Below are positions 1 through 11,224 of a stretch of DNA of 64,000 nucleotides, piece after piece. Every line of letters begins with the position of its first letter. Position 1 is the stretch's first letter. Origin of the DNA: Lolium rigidum (lineage: Eukaryota > Streptophyta > Magnoliopsida > Poales > Poaceae); the NCBI RefSeq assembly GCF_022539505.1, contig NC_061514.1, positions 338,875,090 through 338,939,089 on the forward strand, given 5' to 3'. The notes beneath the pieces are model-generated. The model saw only the letters and a list, made by a program, of their open reading frames with translations. It was not told the DNA's origin and did no database searches. A program made the translations under genes and the position numbers.

Positions 1-1150
1 TTTAATATTTGATACTCTCTGTGGTGCCTCTTAAGAGTGTGCATAGAGATATTTCTTACTTAACAAGATTAGTGTTGTTGGTAGTTATGTAGGGATTTAT
101 TAGACTTGGATCATAACTATGATCAGATGATGTTAAAATCATCACAAACAACTCATGTTTGACAAACTATTTGATCTGGATGATATGATGCCTTTTTGGG
201 AATAAATCCAAGTCTAGGCTCAATGAGTTTGGTATACCTATTTCTCTATGCTAGGCATAACTTTGTTGGCTGATGGTGATCTTGTTAGGCTTCTGGATTG
301 TTGAATCTTCACCCCCTCGACTTAAGCCTGCTCCTCCTGATCTTGATACTTGCTCTGATTTGGGATTGGTAATACTACTATTTTCCTGATTCATTTCATG
401 ATGTTTGCTGGATGTTTGGATGGAGAACAGTTGATGTTCTTGGGCTACCCTTATCCTACATAATCAGAGTGTGGTTCATAGGCAGCTACAAGTAACATAC
501 CTTTATACCCTGCCCCCTTGCTGTCTTTGGTCGACAGCAAGACATGCATGCAATGTGTAAGTTGTGTGCTTGCATGGTTGCTGGATATGACTGTGTGCAT
601 CTCCCCTTATGGATCAGCTCGGCAGATGAAAATATTCACCTTCTCCATCTCTCTTTATTTTTAACATAGCCACTTGGCTTTACCAATCTGTCTATTCTTC
701 TTTGTTCGTTTTGTAGGTGATCTCTTAAACAAGAACCGTTGAATATCACAACCTTCAAGATTTTAGTTTAGGATTTGTTTTACTTTTCTTATTCTTGTAA
801 TTGTATTTTCTATTATTTACTTAGTTAGTATTGTAATACATATTGAATATTGTAAAGATAATGTAAATGTTTGTTTTTATTAATAAAGCTCAAGTTTTTC
901 TTATTGAGATCTATTGTAATTATGTTTTAAATTATCTATCTATTTTGAATTATCAATGTGTTAATTTTTACATATTGTATTTCATATTATAGTTTGGAAT
1001 TCAAATCCAATTCAATTTCTATTTGAATTCATATTACCTATATTTGATTTGAATTCAAATTTGTTCTCCCAAATGAATTCGTAGAGGTTATGTCGATTTT
1101 TTTTTGCACTTACATCGATGACTAACTCAATTCCATCGATGCAAGAGAAA
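1..1150. other. Unassigned AT-rich stretch
   Basis: No coding frame of note is visible on either strand. The stretch is AT-rich, with runs of TTTGAATTCAAAT-like sequence near 1000-1080 and an AATAAA motif at 882-887. This texture resembles the LTR of a large gypsy element, but neither LTR terminus, primer-binding site nor target duplication is visible, so I do not assign it. It may continue an element that starts left of the window. Confidence 0.3.
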
Positions 1151-1328
1151 CCTCGATCTCTTTAACAGTTTTAAACAAACGCGCGAAAATTCCCCGGATT
1201 TTCTATGCATGAAAGCAATGCACGGTGTTTTCTCTTTTTCTTACCTCTAAACCTGGGATATAACATGCACCTCCCCCACGGCTTGCACCTGAGCCCAGAT
1301 CGGGTTTCATTGCTGCCGATCCCGACCA

Positions 1329-1495
1329 CCGGCCGCGCCCACCTGGCAGAGATCCAGCGGCGGCTCGCGTAGCTGTCGCGGACCTCCGGGAGGAACGCGC
1401 CTACATTGACAAGAGTCCCTATTGGGACTTGTGGTTCGAGGTGAAGCACGCTGCGCGCTGGCGCACCTACTTCACCTCCGCGCCGGCGAGGCCTC
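1329..1495 (+). pseudogene. Broken gene-like unit, block 1 of 3
   Basis: This is the first surviving piece of a gene-like frame interrupted by a CACTA element at 1496. The readable part has the residues AYIDKSPYWDLWFEV followed by an arginine- and alanine-rich stretch. The frame runs straight into block 2 when the CACTA and one copy of its CTC duplication are removed, so the transposon hit a continuous reading frame. I do not recognise the protein family. It resembles the rapidly evolving, charged, GC-rich reading frames that accompany repeats in Triticeae genomes. No start codon could be fixed upstream, where the sequence becomes AT-rich. Confidence 0.5.
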
Positions 1496-2146
1496 CACTA
1501 GTAGGAAAACGCTTATAGATGGGATGCTATTCTGTGGCGCACTAGCTTTGCGTGCGCCACATAAATTATTTATGTGGCGCACGAGGGACGGCGCGCCACA
1601 GAAATAGCTTCTTTTTTGGCGCACCAGGCTAGCAAGCACCACAGAAATTTGGTGGGGCCCACGCCCTGCCAGCCCCAATCATAGGTTTCGATATTTCTGT
1701 GGCGCACCAGGGCCAGTGCGCCACAGTAATACGATATTATGTGGCGCACTTGTTCTGGTGCGCCATAGAAATAATACATTCTGTGGCGCACTAGCACCCG
1801 TGTGCCACAGAAATAGAACCTTATATCATCGCCTGTACGCCACCCCGTCTCACCCAAATTATCTCCCCTTATCCCGTACGCCTCCTCCTCCTTCCTCCGC
1901 GCCGCCACCGCCGGCCTAGATGGAGCACGCCGCCGCCGCCTCCTTCCTCCGCGGTGGCCGCATGCCTCCATCCTCCACGCATCCCTGACACCACCAGCAG
2001 ATCCTGCTTCGGAGAGGGAGGGGAGGACACGTGCATGGCATCTGTCTCCTCCACAACGTCGTCTGCGGGAGGACCTCCTCCACGATGGCGTATGTCTCCT
2101 CCACCACGGCGTCTGCAACCACGGTGGGCCCGCCACCGCCCCTGCC

Positions 2147-2305
2147 ATGGAGGCCCTCGCCGCACGCTACTGGAACCACAACGTCGTTGGATACGACGAG
2201 AAGCTCTTCGACGGCTTCTACGACGTCTGCGGCGCGCCCATGGATTCAGGGTTCCAGCTCAAGTTCCCCTCCCTCAGCACCCTCAAGTCCGTCCTTGCCG
2301 CATGA
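2147..2305 (+). pseudogene. Captured EDR1/CTR1-type domain fragment
   Basis: A 52-codon frame contains RYWNHNVVGYDEK, then FDGFYDV and, further on, KFPSL. This matches my recollection of the start of the EDR1 domain (PF14381) in plant EDR1/CTR1-like MAPKKK and leucine-rich-repeat kinases, where a YW...YDEK...DGFYD pattern is typical. Only the first third of that domain is here. The frame ends at a TGA after LAA, and the kinase part is absent. The following AT-rich sequence looks like intron or untranslated sequence. The fragment lies inside CACTA element A, so it was probably picked up by the transposon. Identification rests on motif recall only. Confidence 0.55.
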
Positions 2306-2410
2306 CGAGACATCCCTTACGTCGCCATCCCGCTGACCTCGTCTGCGGCGCGCCCATGGATCCCCTACGTCTACATTGCGAGCTATATTTTCTCCCTATG
2401 GAAATCTGTT

Positions 2411-3890
2411 GGTACTACTTGTGTTATTCTAGTTGATCATGATGTGTTTTTGCTGGTTTAGTTCTGCTCTAGCTAGCTACTGATACATGGCTGCTGGTGC
2501 TATGAACAAAGATATGAACTTTAGAATTTTCATTGTAGTTTGTGGGTTACTTATTTGCTCTATGACATGTTGCTGAAGCTTGATGGGCTCAAATCATCTT
2601 AATCATTGACAAAGAAAATTTATGATGCCCCCATTTGGATGATTTAATCATCCCTGGCATGGTAGTTTGCTGCCATGCCATACTATTCAGTTATGCTTAT
2701 GTTTCATTCTCACTATGTTGTTGCTTATAAAGGCGTGATTTATTTAATGAATTGCTAGTGAGCTCATATGCATTGCTTGTGGCTTTGCTATGGCTATTTG
2801 CTATTTGGTTGACCTGGAATTACTTTCCTGGACATGGTTTACTTGGTGGGATTTACTTATGTGTGATTTGTTGCCCTCTCTCTCTAGTGTATGAGCTCCT
2901 GGTTTTACAAGGGATCACCAACTCTAGTTGGGTGATCTATCTCCCCTCTCTGCTGGCCTATTTTTTTTCTATCTATCACCGATCGGAACAAATGTTGCGC
3001 TTGATTTCTTGGCCCTGCCTAAGATTTAGAGGTTGAGGAACTTTCTTTTGATAATAATAGATACTTTTATAGGGGTTTTAAATTCTCTATGATGATTTTG
3101 CATAGCACCTCTATGCAAGACTGAGAGAAATCCATCTCTCTATCCTCCTAGGTGAAAACCTAGTTGAAGGGTAGTGAGATGAGATTACTGTGTCTATTTC
3201 TTTTATTTTCTCCCGTATGTCTATGCAAACTAAGAATAAATAATATGCTTAACTTGTTGCCTAACCACCTGTTGTGGAGGAATAGATTGGTCGTTTGGTC
3301 TGTTGATCCACCTCCTCCTTGTGGCTATCTTGATCCTCCTCTATGCTTCTCCTTCTTCCTACTGAGCTAGCTGCAGCTTGGGGTATTACTTGTGTTATTC
3401 TAGTGGATCATGATGTGTTCTTGCTAGTTTAGTTCTGCTCTAGCTACTAATATATGGCTGCTGGTGCTATGAATAAATATATTAACTTTGCTAGTGAGCT
3501 CATATGCATTGCTTGTTTCTTTGCTATGGCTATGTGCTATTTGGTTGACTTGGTGGGATTTACTTATGTGTGATTTGTTGCCCTGTCTCTCTAGGGTATG
3601 AGCTCCTGGTTTTACCAGGGATCACCAACTTTAGTTGGGTGATCTAGCTCCCCTCTCAGCTGGCCTATTCTTTTCTATGTATCACTGATCGGAATAGATG
3701 TTGCGCTTGATTTCTTGGCCCTGCCTATGATGCAGAGGCCGAGGCACTTTCTTTTGATAAGAACAAATACTTTTATAGGGGTTTTCAATTCTCTGTGATG
3801 ATTTTGCATAGCACCTCTATGCAAGACTGAGAGAAATCCATCTCTCTATGCTCCTAGGTGAAAACCTAGTTGAAGGGTAGTGAGATGGGC
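2411..3890. repeat. Diverged direct duplication inside CACTA A
   Basis: Two segments recur in the same order. 2411-2526 matches 3381-3490, and about 2751-3180 matches about 3489-3890. In the first copy they are separated by about 220 bp that the second copy lacks. Landmarks include GAGCTCATATGCATTGCTTG at both 2759 and 3496, and a GAAGGGTAGTGAGATG ending in each copy. The copies have diverged by scattered substitutions and a few indels. The sequence is T-rich and intron-like, with no convincing coding frame. Confidence 0.75.
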
Positions 3891-3953
3891 ATTCTTTGGT
3901 TATAAATGATTTCTTTATAAATGATTTGGTCTTTAATTTTATTTGTACTTGAC

Positions 3954-5265
3954 GATGATTAGAATGTTTGGTCACTACACTTGGGGGAGGGGCAAGTGAA
4001 CCTGGTGCAATGACACCAATATCAATTTCTTGTGCATCCTACTTGGCTTCACTTACCCCTTCCCTAAATATTAATATTTGTTTCGACCAACAATGTATGA
4101 TGCCCTTGTCATTCCATTTGCTTTGGTATTTCAGAATGCCGATGATTAGAATGTTTGGTCACCTGTACACTCGGGGGTGGTGCAAGCGAGCCTGGTGTGA
4201 TGGCACAAATATCAATCTCTTGTGCATCCTACCTGGCCTCGCTTAAGCCATCCATGAATGATAATATTTGTTTCGACCAACAAAGTATGAGACATATGCT
4301 ATATCTAGTTGATACCACTTGGATCTTTCTTCCATTTTAGTGCTGATGATTAGAATGTTTGGTCACTCGTACGCTCTGGTGTGTTGCCAGTGAACCTGGT
4401 GTGATGGCACATATATCAATTTCTTGTGCATATTATTTGACTTCGCTGACCCGATCCCTGAATGTTAATATTTGTTTCAACCAACAAAGTATGAGGCATA
4501 TGCTATCTAGTTGATACTACTTGGCTCGTATTTGAGTTGGACTTATTCGTTTATTTTGGTCTTTCTTCCATTTTAGTGCCGATGATTAAATTTTGTGGTC
4601 ACTACACTTGGGGCGGTGCCAGTGAGCCTGGCGTGATGGCACAAATATCAATATCTTGTGCATCCTACCTGGCCTCGCTGACACCGTCCCTAAATGTTAA
4701 TATTTGTTTCGACCAACAAAGTATGAGGCATGCTATTTAGTTGATACTACTTGCTCGTATTTGAGTTGGACTTATTCGTTTATTTTGGTCTTTCTTCGAG
4801 ATAGCGCCGATGATTAGAATGTTTGGTCACCGTACACTTGGGGGTGGCGTAAGTGAGGTTCGTAAGATAGAACAAATATCAATCTCTTGTGCATCAGACT
4901 TGGCCTCACTTACGCCATCCCTGAATGTTAATATTTGTTTCGACCAACAAAATATGAGGCATATGCTATCTACTTGATACCACTTGGCTCTTTCTTCCAT
5001 TTTAGTGCCGATGATTAGAATGTTTGGTCACCGTACACTCGGGGTGGCGTAAGTGACCTTGGTAAGATACCACAAATATCAATCTCTTGTGCATCAGACT
5101 TGGTCTCACTTACACCATCCCGGAATGTTAATATTTGTTTTGACCAACAATGTATGAGGAATTTATTTATTATATCCTAGTTGGCTCTTATTTGTGTTGG
5201 CCTTCTTCGTTCATTTTGGTCTTCGTTCATTTTGGTCTTTCTTCCATTTTAGTCACTACACACTC
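3954..5265. repeat. Tandem repeat, about 6 units of 185-235 bp
   Basis: Six units begin with GATGATTAGAATGTTTGGTC or a close variant, at about 3956, 4141, 4345, 4580, 4809 and 5008. Each runs through CAATATCAATTTCTTGTGCAT and TTAATATTTGTTTCGACCAA. A seventh, truncated unit lies near 5250. Short reading frames across the units share GGGASEPG-like peptides, but unit lengths are not multiples of three, so this is not a coding repeat. Internal satellite-like blocks are common in large CACTA elements. Confidence 0.8.
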
Positions 5266-5792
5266 GGCGGTGCAAGCGAGCCTGGCGGGAGAGAGGAGGG
5301 ATCAGAGGAGGAACCGGATGAAGACCCCGATGCAAGCGAGCCTGGCGGAGAGAGAGGAGGGAGAAGAGGAGGAACTGGATGAAGACCACTTTGTATCTCG
5401 AGATGGTGAACTTTGTATGAATTAAGAGTTGTATGTGAAACATTTTCCCACTTGCCACTATATGTGTATCTCGATCGGACTCTAAGTAATGTGATGATGA
5501 TGTTTATATTATATCTGTGCAATGTACCTGGTATTTATATTATATATACATATTTCAGTATATAATCTGTATAATATATGTATATTGATGTATATAACCT
5601 GTATGTAGCAGACATTACAAAATCGTGTATAATACGAGAAAATTCTGTGGCGCACTAAATACTAATTATGTGGCGCATGGGCTAGTGCGCAACATAATCC
5701 TTATTTTTGTGGCGAAGATTCTGTGACGCACCACCCATGCACAACAAAATAGGTATTTTGGTGCGCCACTGATGAGGATTTTCCTACTAGTG

Positions 5793-6170
5793 CTCGTGCC
5801 CAGCCGCGCATGCCGGTGAGGAGGGCAGGCCGCCTCCCCGGCGGCCTCTATAATGACGAGGCCGCGGCTACTCCGCTGCGCCAGCGCCATAGGCCCAGCC
5901 TGAGAAGGACGATGACCCCGAGCTGCGGGCTGTGCTCGCGGCGTCCTGCGAGGTCAACGACCTCGAGGACCTGGCCAAATTCCCTCACCTCACCGAGGTG
6001 CTGCACGCCTCCGCGCTGGAGGAGGAGGCCAGGAAGGCCATAGAGGACGGCGATGCGTGGGCGTTCCTCGTCATGGCGCGCCGGCGGGAGGAGGCCAGGC
6101 GCCAAGCCGCGCTCTGGGAGGAGGAGGAGCGCCTACTCCGCCTCAAGCACGAGGCGGAGCTTGAGGCCGC
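5793..6170 (+). pseudogene. Broken gene-like unit, block 2 of 3
   Basis: This is the middle piece of the interrupted gene-like unit, between CACTA A and the LTR retrotransposon. The frame from block 1 continues to about 5885, where a one-base shift moves it to a second frame. That frame reads DDPELRAVLAASCEVNDLED and then a glutamate/arginine-rich, probably coiled-coil stretch (EEEARKAIEDGD, then RRREEARRQAALWEEEERLL). It continues without a break into block 3 once the retrotransposon and one GCCGC copy are removed. Codon use is very GC-rich compared with the flanking repeats. I do not recognise the family and propose no function. Confidence 0.5.
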
Positions 6171-7882
6171 TGATACGTCTCCAACGTATCGATAATTTCT
6201 TGTGTTCCATGCCACATTATTGATGTTATCTACATGTTATATGCACACTTTATGTCATATTCGTGCATTTTCTGGAACTAACCTATTAACAAGATGCCGA
6301 AGTGCCAGTTCTCGTTTTCTGCTGTTTTTGGTTTCAGAAATCCTAGTAACGAAATATTCTCGGAATCGGACGAAATCAACGCCCAGGTTCCTATTTTACC
6401 CGGAAGCATCCAGAACACACGAGAACCGCCAGAGAAGGGGGGCAGGGCCACCACACCACATCCCGGCGTGGCCAAGGGGGGGGGCGCCCCCCTAGGGTGT
6501 GGGCCCCCCATAAGCCCTCCTGCGCCGCCTCTCCGCCTATATAAAGCCTCTGACCTAAAAACCTCGGGGCGTTCGACGAAAACCACAGAAACCTTCCAGA
6601 GCCGCCGCCATCGCGAAGCCAAGATCCGGGGGACAGGAGTCTCCGTTCCGGCACCCTGCCGGAGCGGGGAAGTGCCCCGGAAGGCTTCTCCATCGACACC
6701 GCTGCCATCTCCACCGCCATCTTCATCACCGCTGCTGCTCCCATGAGGAGGGAGTAGTTCTCCATCGAGGCTCGGGGCTGTACCGGTAGCTATGTGGTTC
6801 ATCTCTCTCCTATGTGCTTCAATACAATAATCTCATGAGCTGCCTTACATGATTGAGATTCATATGATGATGCTTGTAATCTAGATGTCATGATGCTAGT
6901 CAAGTGAGTTTTACTTATGTGATCTCCGGAGACTCCTTGTCCCACGTGTGTAAAGGTGACAAGTGTGTGCACCGTGTGGGTCTCTTAGGCCATATTTCAC
7001 GAATACTTATTCACTCGTTGAATGGCGTAGTGAAGTGCTTATTTATATCTCTTTATGATTGCAATATATTTTGTATCACAATTTATCTATGTGCTACTCT
7101 AGTGATTTGTTATTAAAGTAGTTTCTTCCTCCCGCACGTGTGCAAAGGTGACAGTGTGTGCACCGTGTTAGTACTTGGTTTATGCTATGATCATGATCTC
7201 TTGTAGATTGCGAAGTTAACTATTGCTATGATAATATTGATGTGATCTATTCCTCCTACATATGCATGAAGGTGACGAGTGTGCATGCTATGCTAGTACT
7301 TGGTTTAGTCTATTGATCTATCTTACACTATAAGGTTACTTAAACATGAGCATTATTGTGGAGCTTGTTAACTCCGGCATTGAGGGTTCGTGTAATCCTA
7401 CGCAATGTGTTCATCATCCAACAAAAGTGTAGAGTATGCATTTATCTATTCTGTTATGTGATCAATGTTGAGAGTGTCCACTAGTAAAAGTGTAATCCCT
7501 AGGCCTTGTTCCTAAATATCGCTATCGCTGTTTGTTTCATCGTTTTATTGCGTTACTACTGCTGCGTTACTACTTGCTTGTTTATCGTCCCGGGCAAAGC
7601 ACTTTTCCGGTGTCGTTGCCGTTGCTACTCGCTTATTCATACCACCTGTATTTCACTATCTCTTCGCCGAACTAGTGCACCTATTAGGTGTGTTGGGGAC
7701 ACAAGAGACTTCTTGCTTTGTGGTTGCGGGGTTGCATGAGAGGGATATCTTTGACCTCTTCCTCCCCGAGTTCGATAAACCTTGGGTGATCCACTTAAGG
7801 GAAAACTTGTCTGCTGTTCTACAAACCTCTTCTCTTGGAGGCCCAACACTGTCTACAAGAATAGAAGCTCCCGTAGACATCA
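6171..7882 (+). repeat. 5' LTR
   Basis: 1712 bp from TGATACGTC to ACATCA. A TATATAAAG motif near 6537 is the likely core promoter, followed by a GC-rich leader. It differs from the 3' LTR by scattered transitions and by small indels at CAG/CTG triplets, which are discussed as a finding. Confidence 0.9.
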
Positions 7883-7892
7883 AGCACTTTTA

Positions 7893-7910
7893 CGGCGCCG
7901 TTGCCGGGGA
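7893..7910 (+). promoter_or_regulatory. Primer-binding site, tRNA-Asp type
   Basis: The sequence CGGCGCCGTTGCCGGGGA starts 11 bases after the LTR end. It matches the TGGCGCCGTTGCCGG primer site, complementary to the tRNA-Asp 3' end, that I recall for Athila-lineage elements, with one mismatch at the first base. A second partial copy (CCGGCGCCGTTG) occurs near 7961. Confidence 0.7.
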
Positions 7911-8046
7911 GGAAAGGTAAAAAGGCACTCATACTACGGTCTCAGGTAAAGTATTTTTCCGGCGCCGTTGTGTGTGTGCTCAAAGCTATTTCCTTTAGAT
8001 CCTGCAATTGCATCTTGTTGTTTCTTGTTTACACTAGTTTGGTATA

Positions 8047-8721
8047 ATGTACAAGAGTGAGCTTCTTATTCTATTTCCTGATTTAAAACATGGATTGTTT
8101 GATGCGAAAATTAAAAAACCTATGAAATCTTCTTTGCATGCTGGTAGTAATATTAGTATGAACGCTTTGAACACCATTGTTGACAATAATATAGAAAGTT
8201 CTAAGTTTGGGGAAGCTGGTTTTCATGATATTTTTAGTCCCCCAAGCATTGAGGAGAAAATTTTCTTTGATGATACTTTGCCTCCTATTTGTGATGATTA
8301 TAATAGTGGTCTTTTGGCGCCACCTACTATGGAGAGTAAATTTTGTTGTGATTATACTATGCCTCCTACACTTGATGAGAATAATAATGATAGCTACTTT
8401 GTTGAATTTGCTCCCACTACAACTAATAAATTTGACTATGCTTATGTGGAGAGTAATAATTTTATGCATGAGACTCATGATAAGAATGCTTTATGTGATA
8501 GTTATATTGTTGAGTTTTCTCATGTTGCTACTGAAAGTTATTATGAGAGAGGAAAATATGGTTGTAGAAATTTTCATGTTACTAAAATGCCTCTCTATGT
8601 GCTGAAATTTTTGAAGCTACACTTGTTTTATCTTCCTATGCTTGTTACTTTGCTCTTCATGAACTTGTTTATTTACAAGATTCCTATGCATAGGAAGCAT
8701 GTTAGACTTAAATTTGTTTGA
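8047..8721 (+). CDS. Uncharacterised 224-codon frame of the LTR element
   Basis: This is the only long frame in the retrotransposon's internal region. The predicted protein is acidic and rich in asparagine and aspartate in the middle (for example PPICDDYNSG and PPTLDENNND). It ends with a hydrophobic stretch (about residues 188-210, including LFYLPMLVTLLFMNLFIY) that could span a membrane. It lacks the protease active-site motif, a zinc knuckle or any reverse-transcriptase motif. It sits where gag would normally be, but I cannot match it to the gag seen at 62006-62764. The codons are AT-rich. It may be a family-specific accessory frame or a remnant. Confidence 0.45.
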   Translation: MYKSELLILFPDLKHGLFDAKIKKPMKSSLHAGSNISMNALNTIVDNNIESSKFGEAGFHDIFSPPSIEEKIFFDDTLPPICDDYNSGLLAPPTMESKFCCDYTMPPTLDENNNDSYFVEFAPTTTNKFDYAYVESNNFMHETHDKNALCDSYIVEFSHVATESYYERGKYGCRNFHVTKMPLYVLKFLKLHLFYLPMLVTLLFMNLFIYKIPMHRKHVRLKFV

Positions 8722-11224
8722 AATTTGCCTCTTGATGCTCTCTTTTGCTTCAAATACTATTTCTTGCGAGTGCATCATTAAAACTGCCGAGCCCATCTTA
8801 ATGGCTAAAAAGAAAGAACTTCTTGGGAGATAACCCATGTGTTATTTTGCTACAGTACTTTGTTTTATATTTGTGTCTTGGAAGTTGTTTACTACTGTAG
8901 CAACCTCTCCTTATCTTAGTTTTGTGTTTTGTTGTGCCAAGTAAAGTCTTTGATAGTAAAGTAAGTACTAGATTTGGATTACTGCGCAGAAACAGATTTC
9001 TTTGCTGTCACGAATCTGGGTCTAATTCTCTGTAGGTAACTCAGAAAATTATGCCAATTTACGTGAGTGATCCTCAGATATGTACGCAACTTTCATTCAA
9101 TTTGAGCATTTTCATTTGAGCAAGTCTGGTGGCCTAATAAAATCCATCTTTACGGACTGTTCTGTTTTGACAGATTCTGCTTTTTATTTCGCATTGCCTC
9201 TTTTGCTATGTTGGATGAATTTCTTTGATCCATTAATGTCCAGTAGCTTTATGCAATGTCCAGAAGTGTTAAGAATGATTGTGTCACCTCTGAACATGTT
9301 AATTTTTATTGTCCACTAACCCTCTAATGAGTTGTTTCGAGTTTGGTGTGGAGGAAGTTTTCAAGGGTCAAGAGAGGAGGATGATATACTATGATCAAGG
9401 AGAGTGAAAGCTCTAAGCTTGGGGATGCCCCGGTGGTTCACCCCTGCATATATCAAGAAGACTCAAGCGTCTAAGCTTGGGGATGCCCAAGGCATCCCCT
9501 TCTTCATCGACAAATTATCAGGTTCCTTCTCTTGAAACTATATTTTTATTCGGTCACATCTTATGTGCTTTACTTGGAGCGTCTGTGTGCTTTTGTTTTT
9601 GTTTTTGTTTGAATAAATTGGATTACATCATGCTTATGTGGGAGAGAGACACGCTCCGCTGGTTCATATGAACACATGTGTTCTTAGCTCATAATATTCA
9701 TGGCGAAGTTTCCTCTTCGTTAAATTGTTATATGGTTGGAATTGGAAAATGATACATGTAGTAATTGCTATAATGTCTTGGGTAATGTGATACTTGGCAA
9801 TTGTTGTGCTCATGTTTAAGCTCTTGCATCATATACTTTGCACCTATTAGTGAAGAATACATAGAGCATGCTAAAATTTGGTTTGCATAATTGGTCTCTC
9901 TAAAGTCTAGATAATTTCTAGTATCGAGTTTTGAACAACAAGGAAGACGGTGTAGAGTCTTATAATGTTTTCAATATGTCTTTTATGTGAGTTTTGCTGC
10001 ACCGAGTTCATCCTTGTGTTTGTTTCAAATAAGCCTTGCTAGCCTAAACCTTGTATCGAGAGGGAATACTTCTCATGCATCCAAATCCTTGAGTCAAACA
10101 ACACTATGCCATTTGTGTCCACCATACCTACCTACTACATGGTATTTCCTGCCATTCCAAAGTAAATTGCTTGAGTGCTACCTTTAAACAATTCAAAATT
10201 TATCATCTCTGATTTGTGTCAATGTTTTATAGCTCATGAGGAAGTATGTGGTGTTTATCTTTCAATCTTGTTGGGCAACTTTCACCAATGGACTAGTGGC
10301 TTCATCCGCTTATCCAATAATTTTGCAAAAAGAGCTGGCAATGGGATTCCCAGTCCCAAATTAATTAATAAAATAGACACTCCTCCATGGTATGTGATTG
10401 TTGGACGGCACCCGAAGGATTCGGTTAGCCATGGCTTGTGTAAGCAAAGGTTGGGAGGAGTGTCATCATAATAAAACTAAAATAAAAAGGCACTCCTTCA
10501 TGGTATGAGATTGTTGGCGAGCACCCGAGGGTTCGGTTAGCCATGGTTTGTGAAAGAAAGGTTGGAAGGAGTGCCATCCAAAAATAAAATAAAATGGGAG
10601 CCGCTCTTTGAAGGTTTGTCTGGCAAGGGGGTTAGAGTACCCGCTACCATTCGTTGACAACAACATACACCTCTCAAAACTTTATTTTTATGCTCTCTAT
10701 ATGTTTTCAAATCAAAGCTCTAGCACAAATATAGCAATCGATGCTTTTCCTCTATGAGGACCATTCTTTTACTTTCAATGTTGAGTCAGTTCACCTATTT
10801 CTATCCACCTCAAGAAGCAAACACTTGTGTGAACTGTGCATTGATTCCTACATACTTGCTTATTGCACTTATTATATTACTCTATGTTGACAATATCCAT
10901 GAGATATACACGTTATAAGTTGAAAGCAACCGCTGAAACTTCATCTTCTTTTGTGTTGCTTCAATACCTTTACTTTGAATTATTGCTTTATGAGTTAACT
11001 CTTATGCAAGACTTATAGATGCTTGTCTTGAAGTGCTATTCATGAAAAGTCTTTGCTATATGATTCACTTGTTTACTCATGTCATATACATTGTTTTGAT
11101 CGCTGCATTCACTACATATGCTTTACAAATAGTATGATCAAGTTTATGATGGCATGTCACTCCAGAAATTATCTTTGTTATCGTTTTACCTGCTCGGGAC
11201 GAGCAGAACTAAGCTTGGGGATGC
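8722..11224 (+). other. 3' noncoding region of the LTR element
   Basis: No substantial coding frame. The part from about 8830 aligns by eye, in reverse orientation, with 58464-61000 of the minus-strand Athila-type element, including the stretch that precedes the polypurine tract. Two direct repeats of about 95 bp lie at about 10379-10470 and 10490-10585. Each contains GGTTCGGTTAGCCATGG or a close variant and is bounded by CACTCCT and AGGAGTG, so each copy could fold back on itself. The region ends in the polypurine tract before 11225. Confidence 0.7.

Larger units (their letters stand above)
1496..5792. mobile_element. CACTA DNA transposon A, 4.3 kb, non-autonomous
   Basis: The termini are CACTAGTAGGAAAA at 1496-1509 and its exact reverse complement ending at 5792. 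The target duplication CTC lies at 1493-1495 and 5793-5795. Subterminal regions (about 1530-1825 and 5645-5790) repeat the motif TGTGGCGCAC in both orientations, as expected for CACTA elements, whose subterminal repeats bind the transposase partner. No transposase gene is present, so it would depend on enzyme supplied in trans. The inside holds a captured plant gene fragment (2147-2305), a duplicated noncoding segment and a tandem repeat block. The orientation of the element is not defined by any gene of its own. Confidence 0.93.

Noticed and set aside
3968..4740. Repeated GGGASEPG peptide frames as a coding repeat protein
   Set aside because: Repeat unit lengths vary between about 185 and 235 bp and are not multiples of three. 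The frames are broken by stops in each unit.
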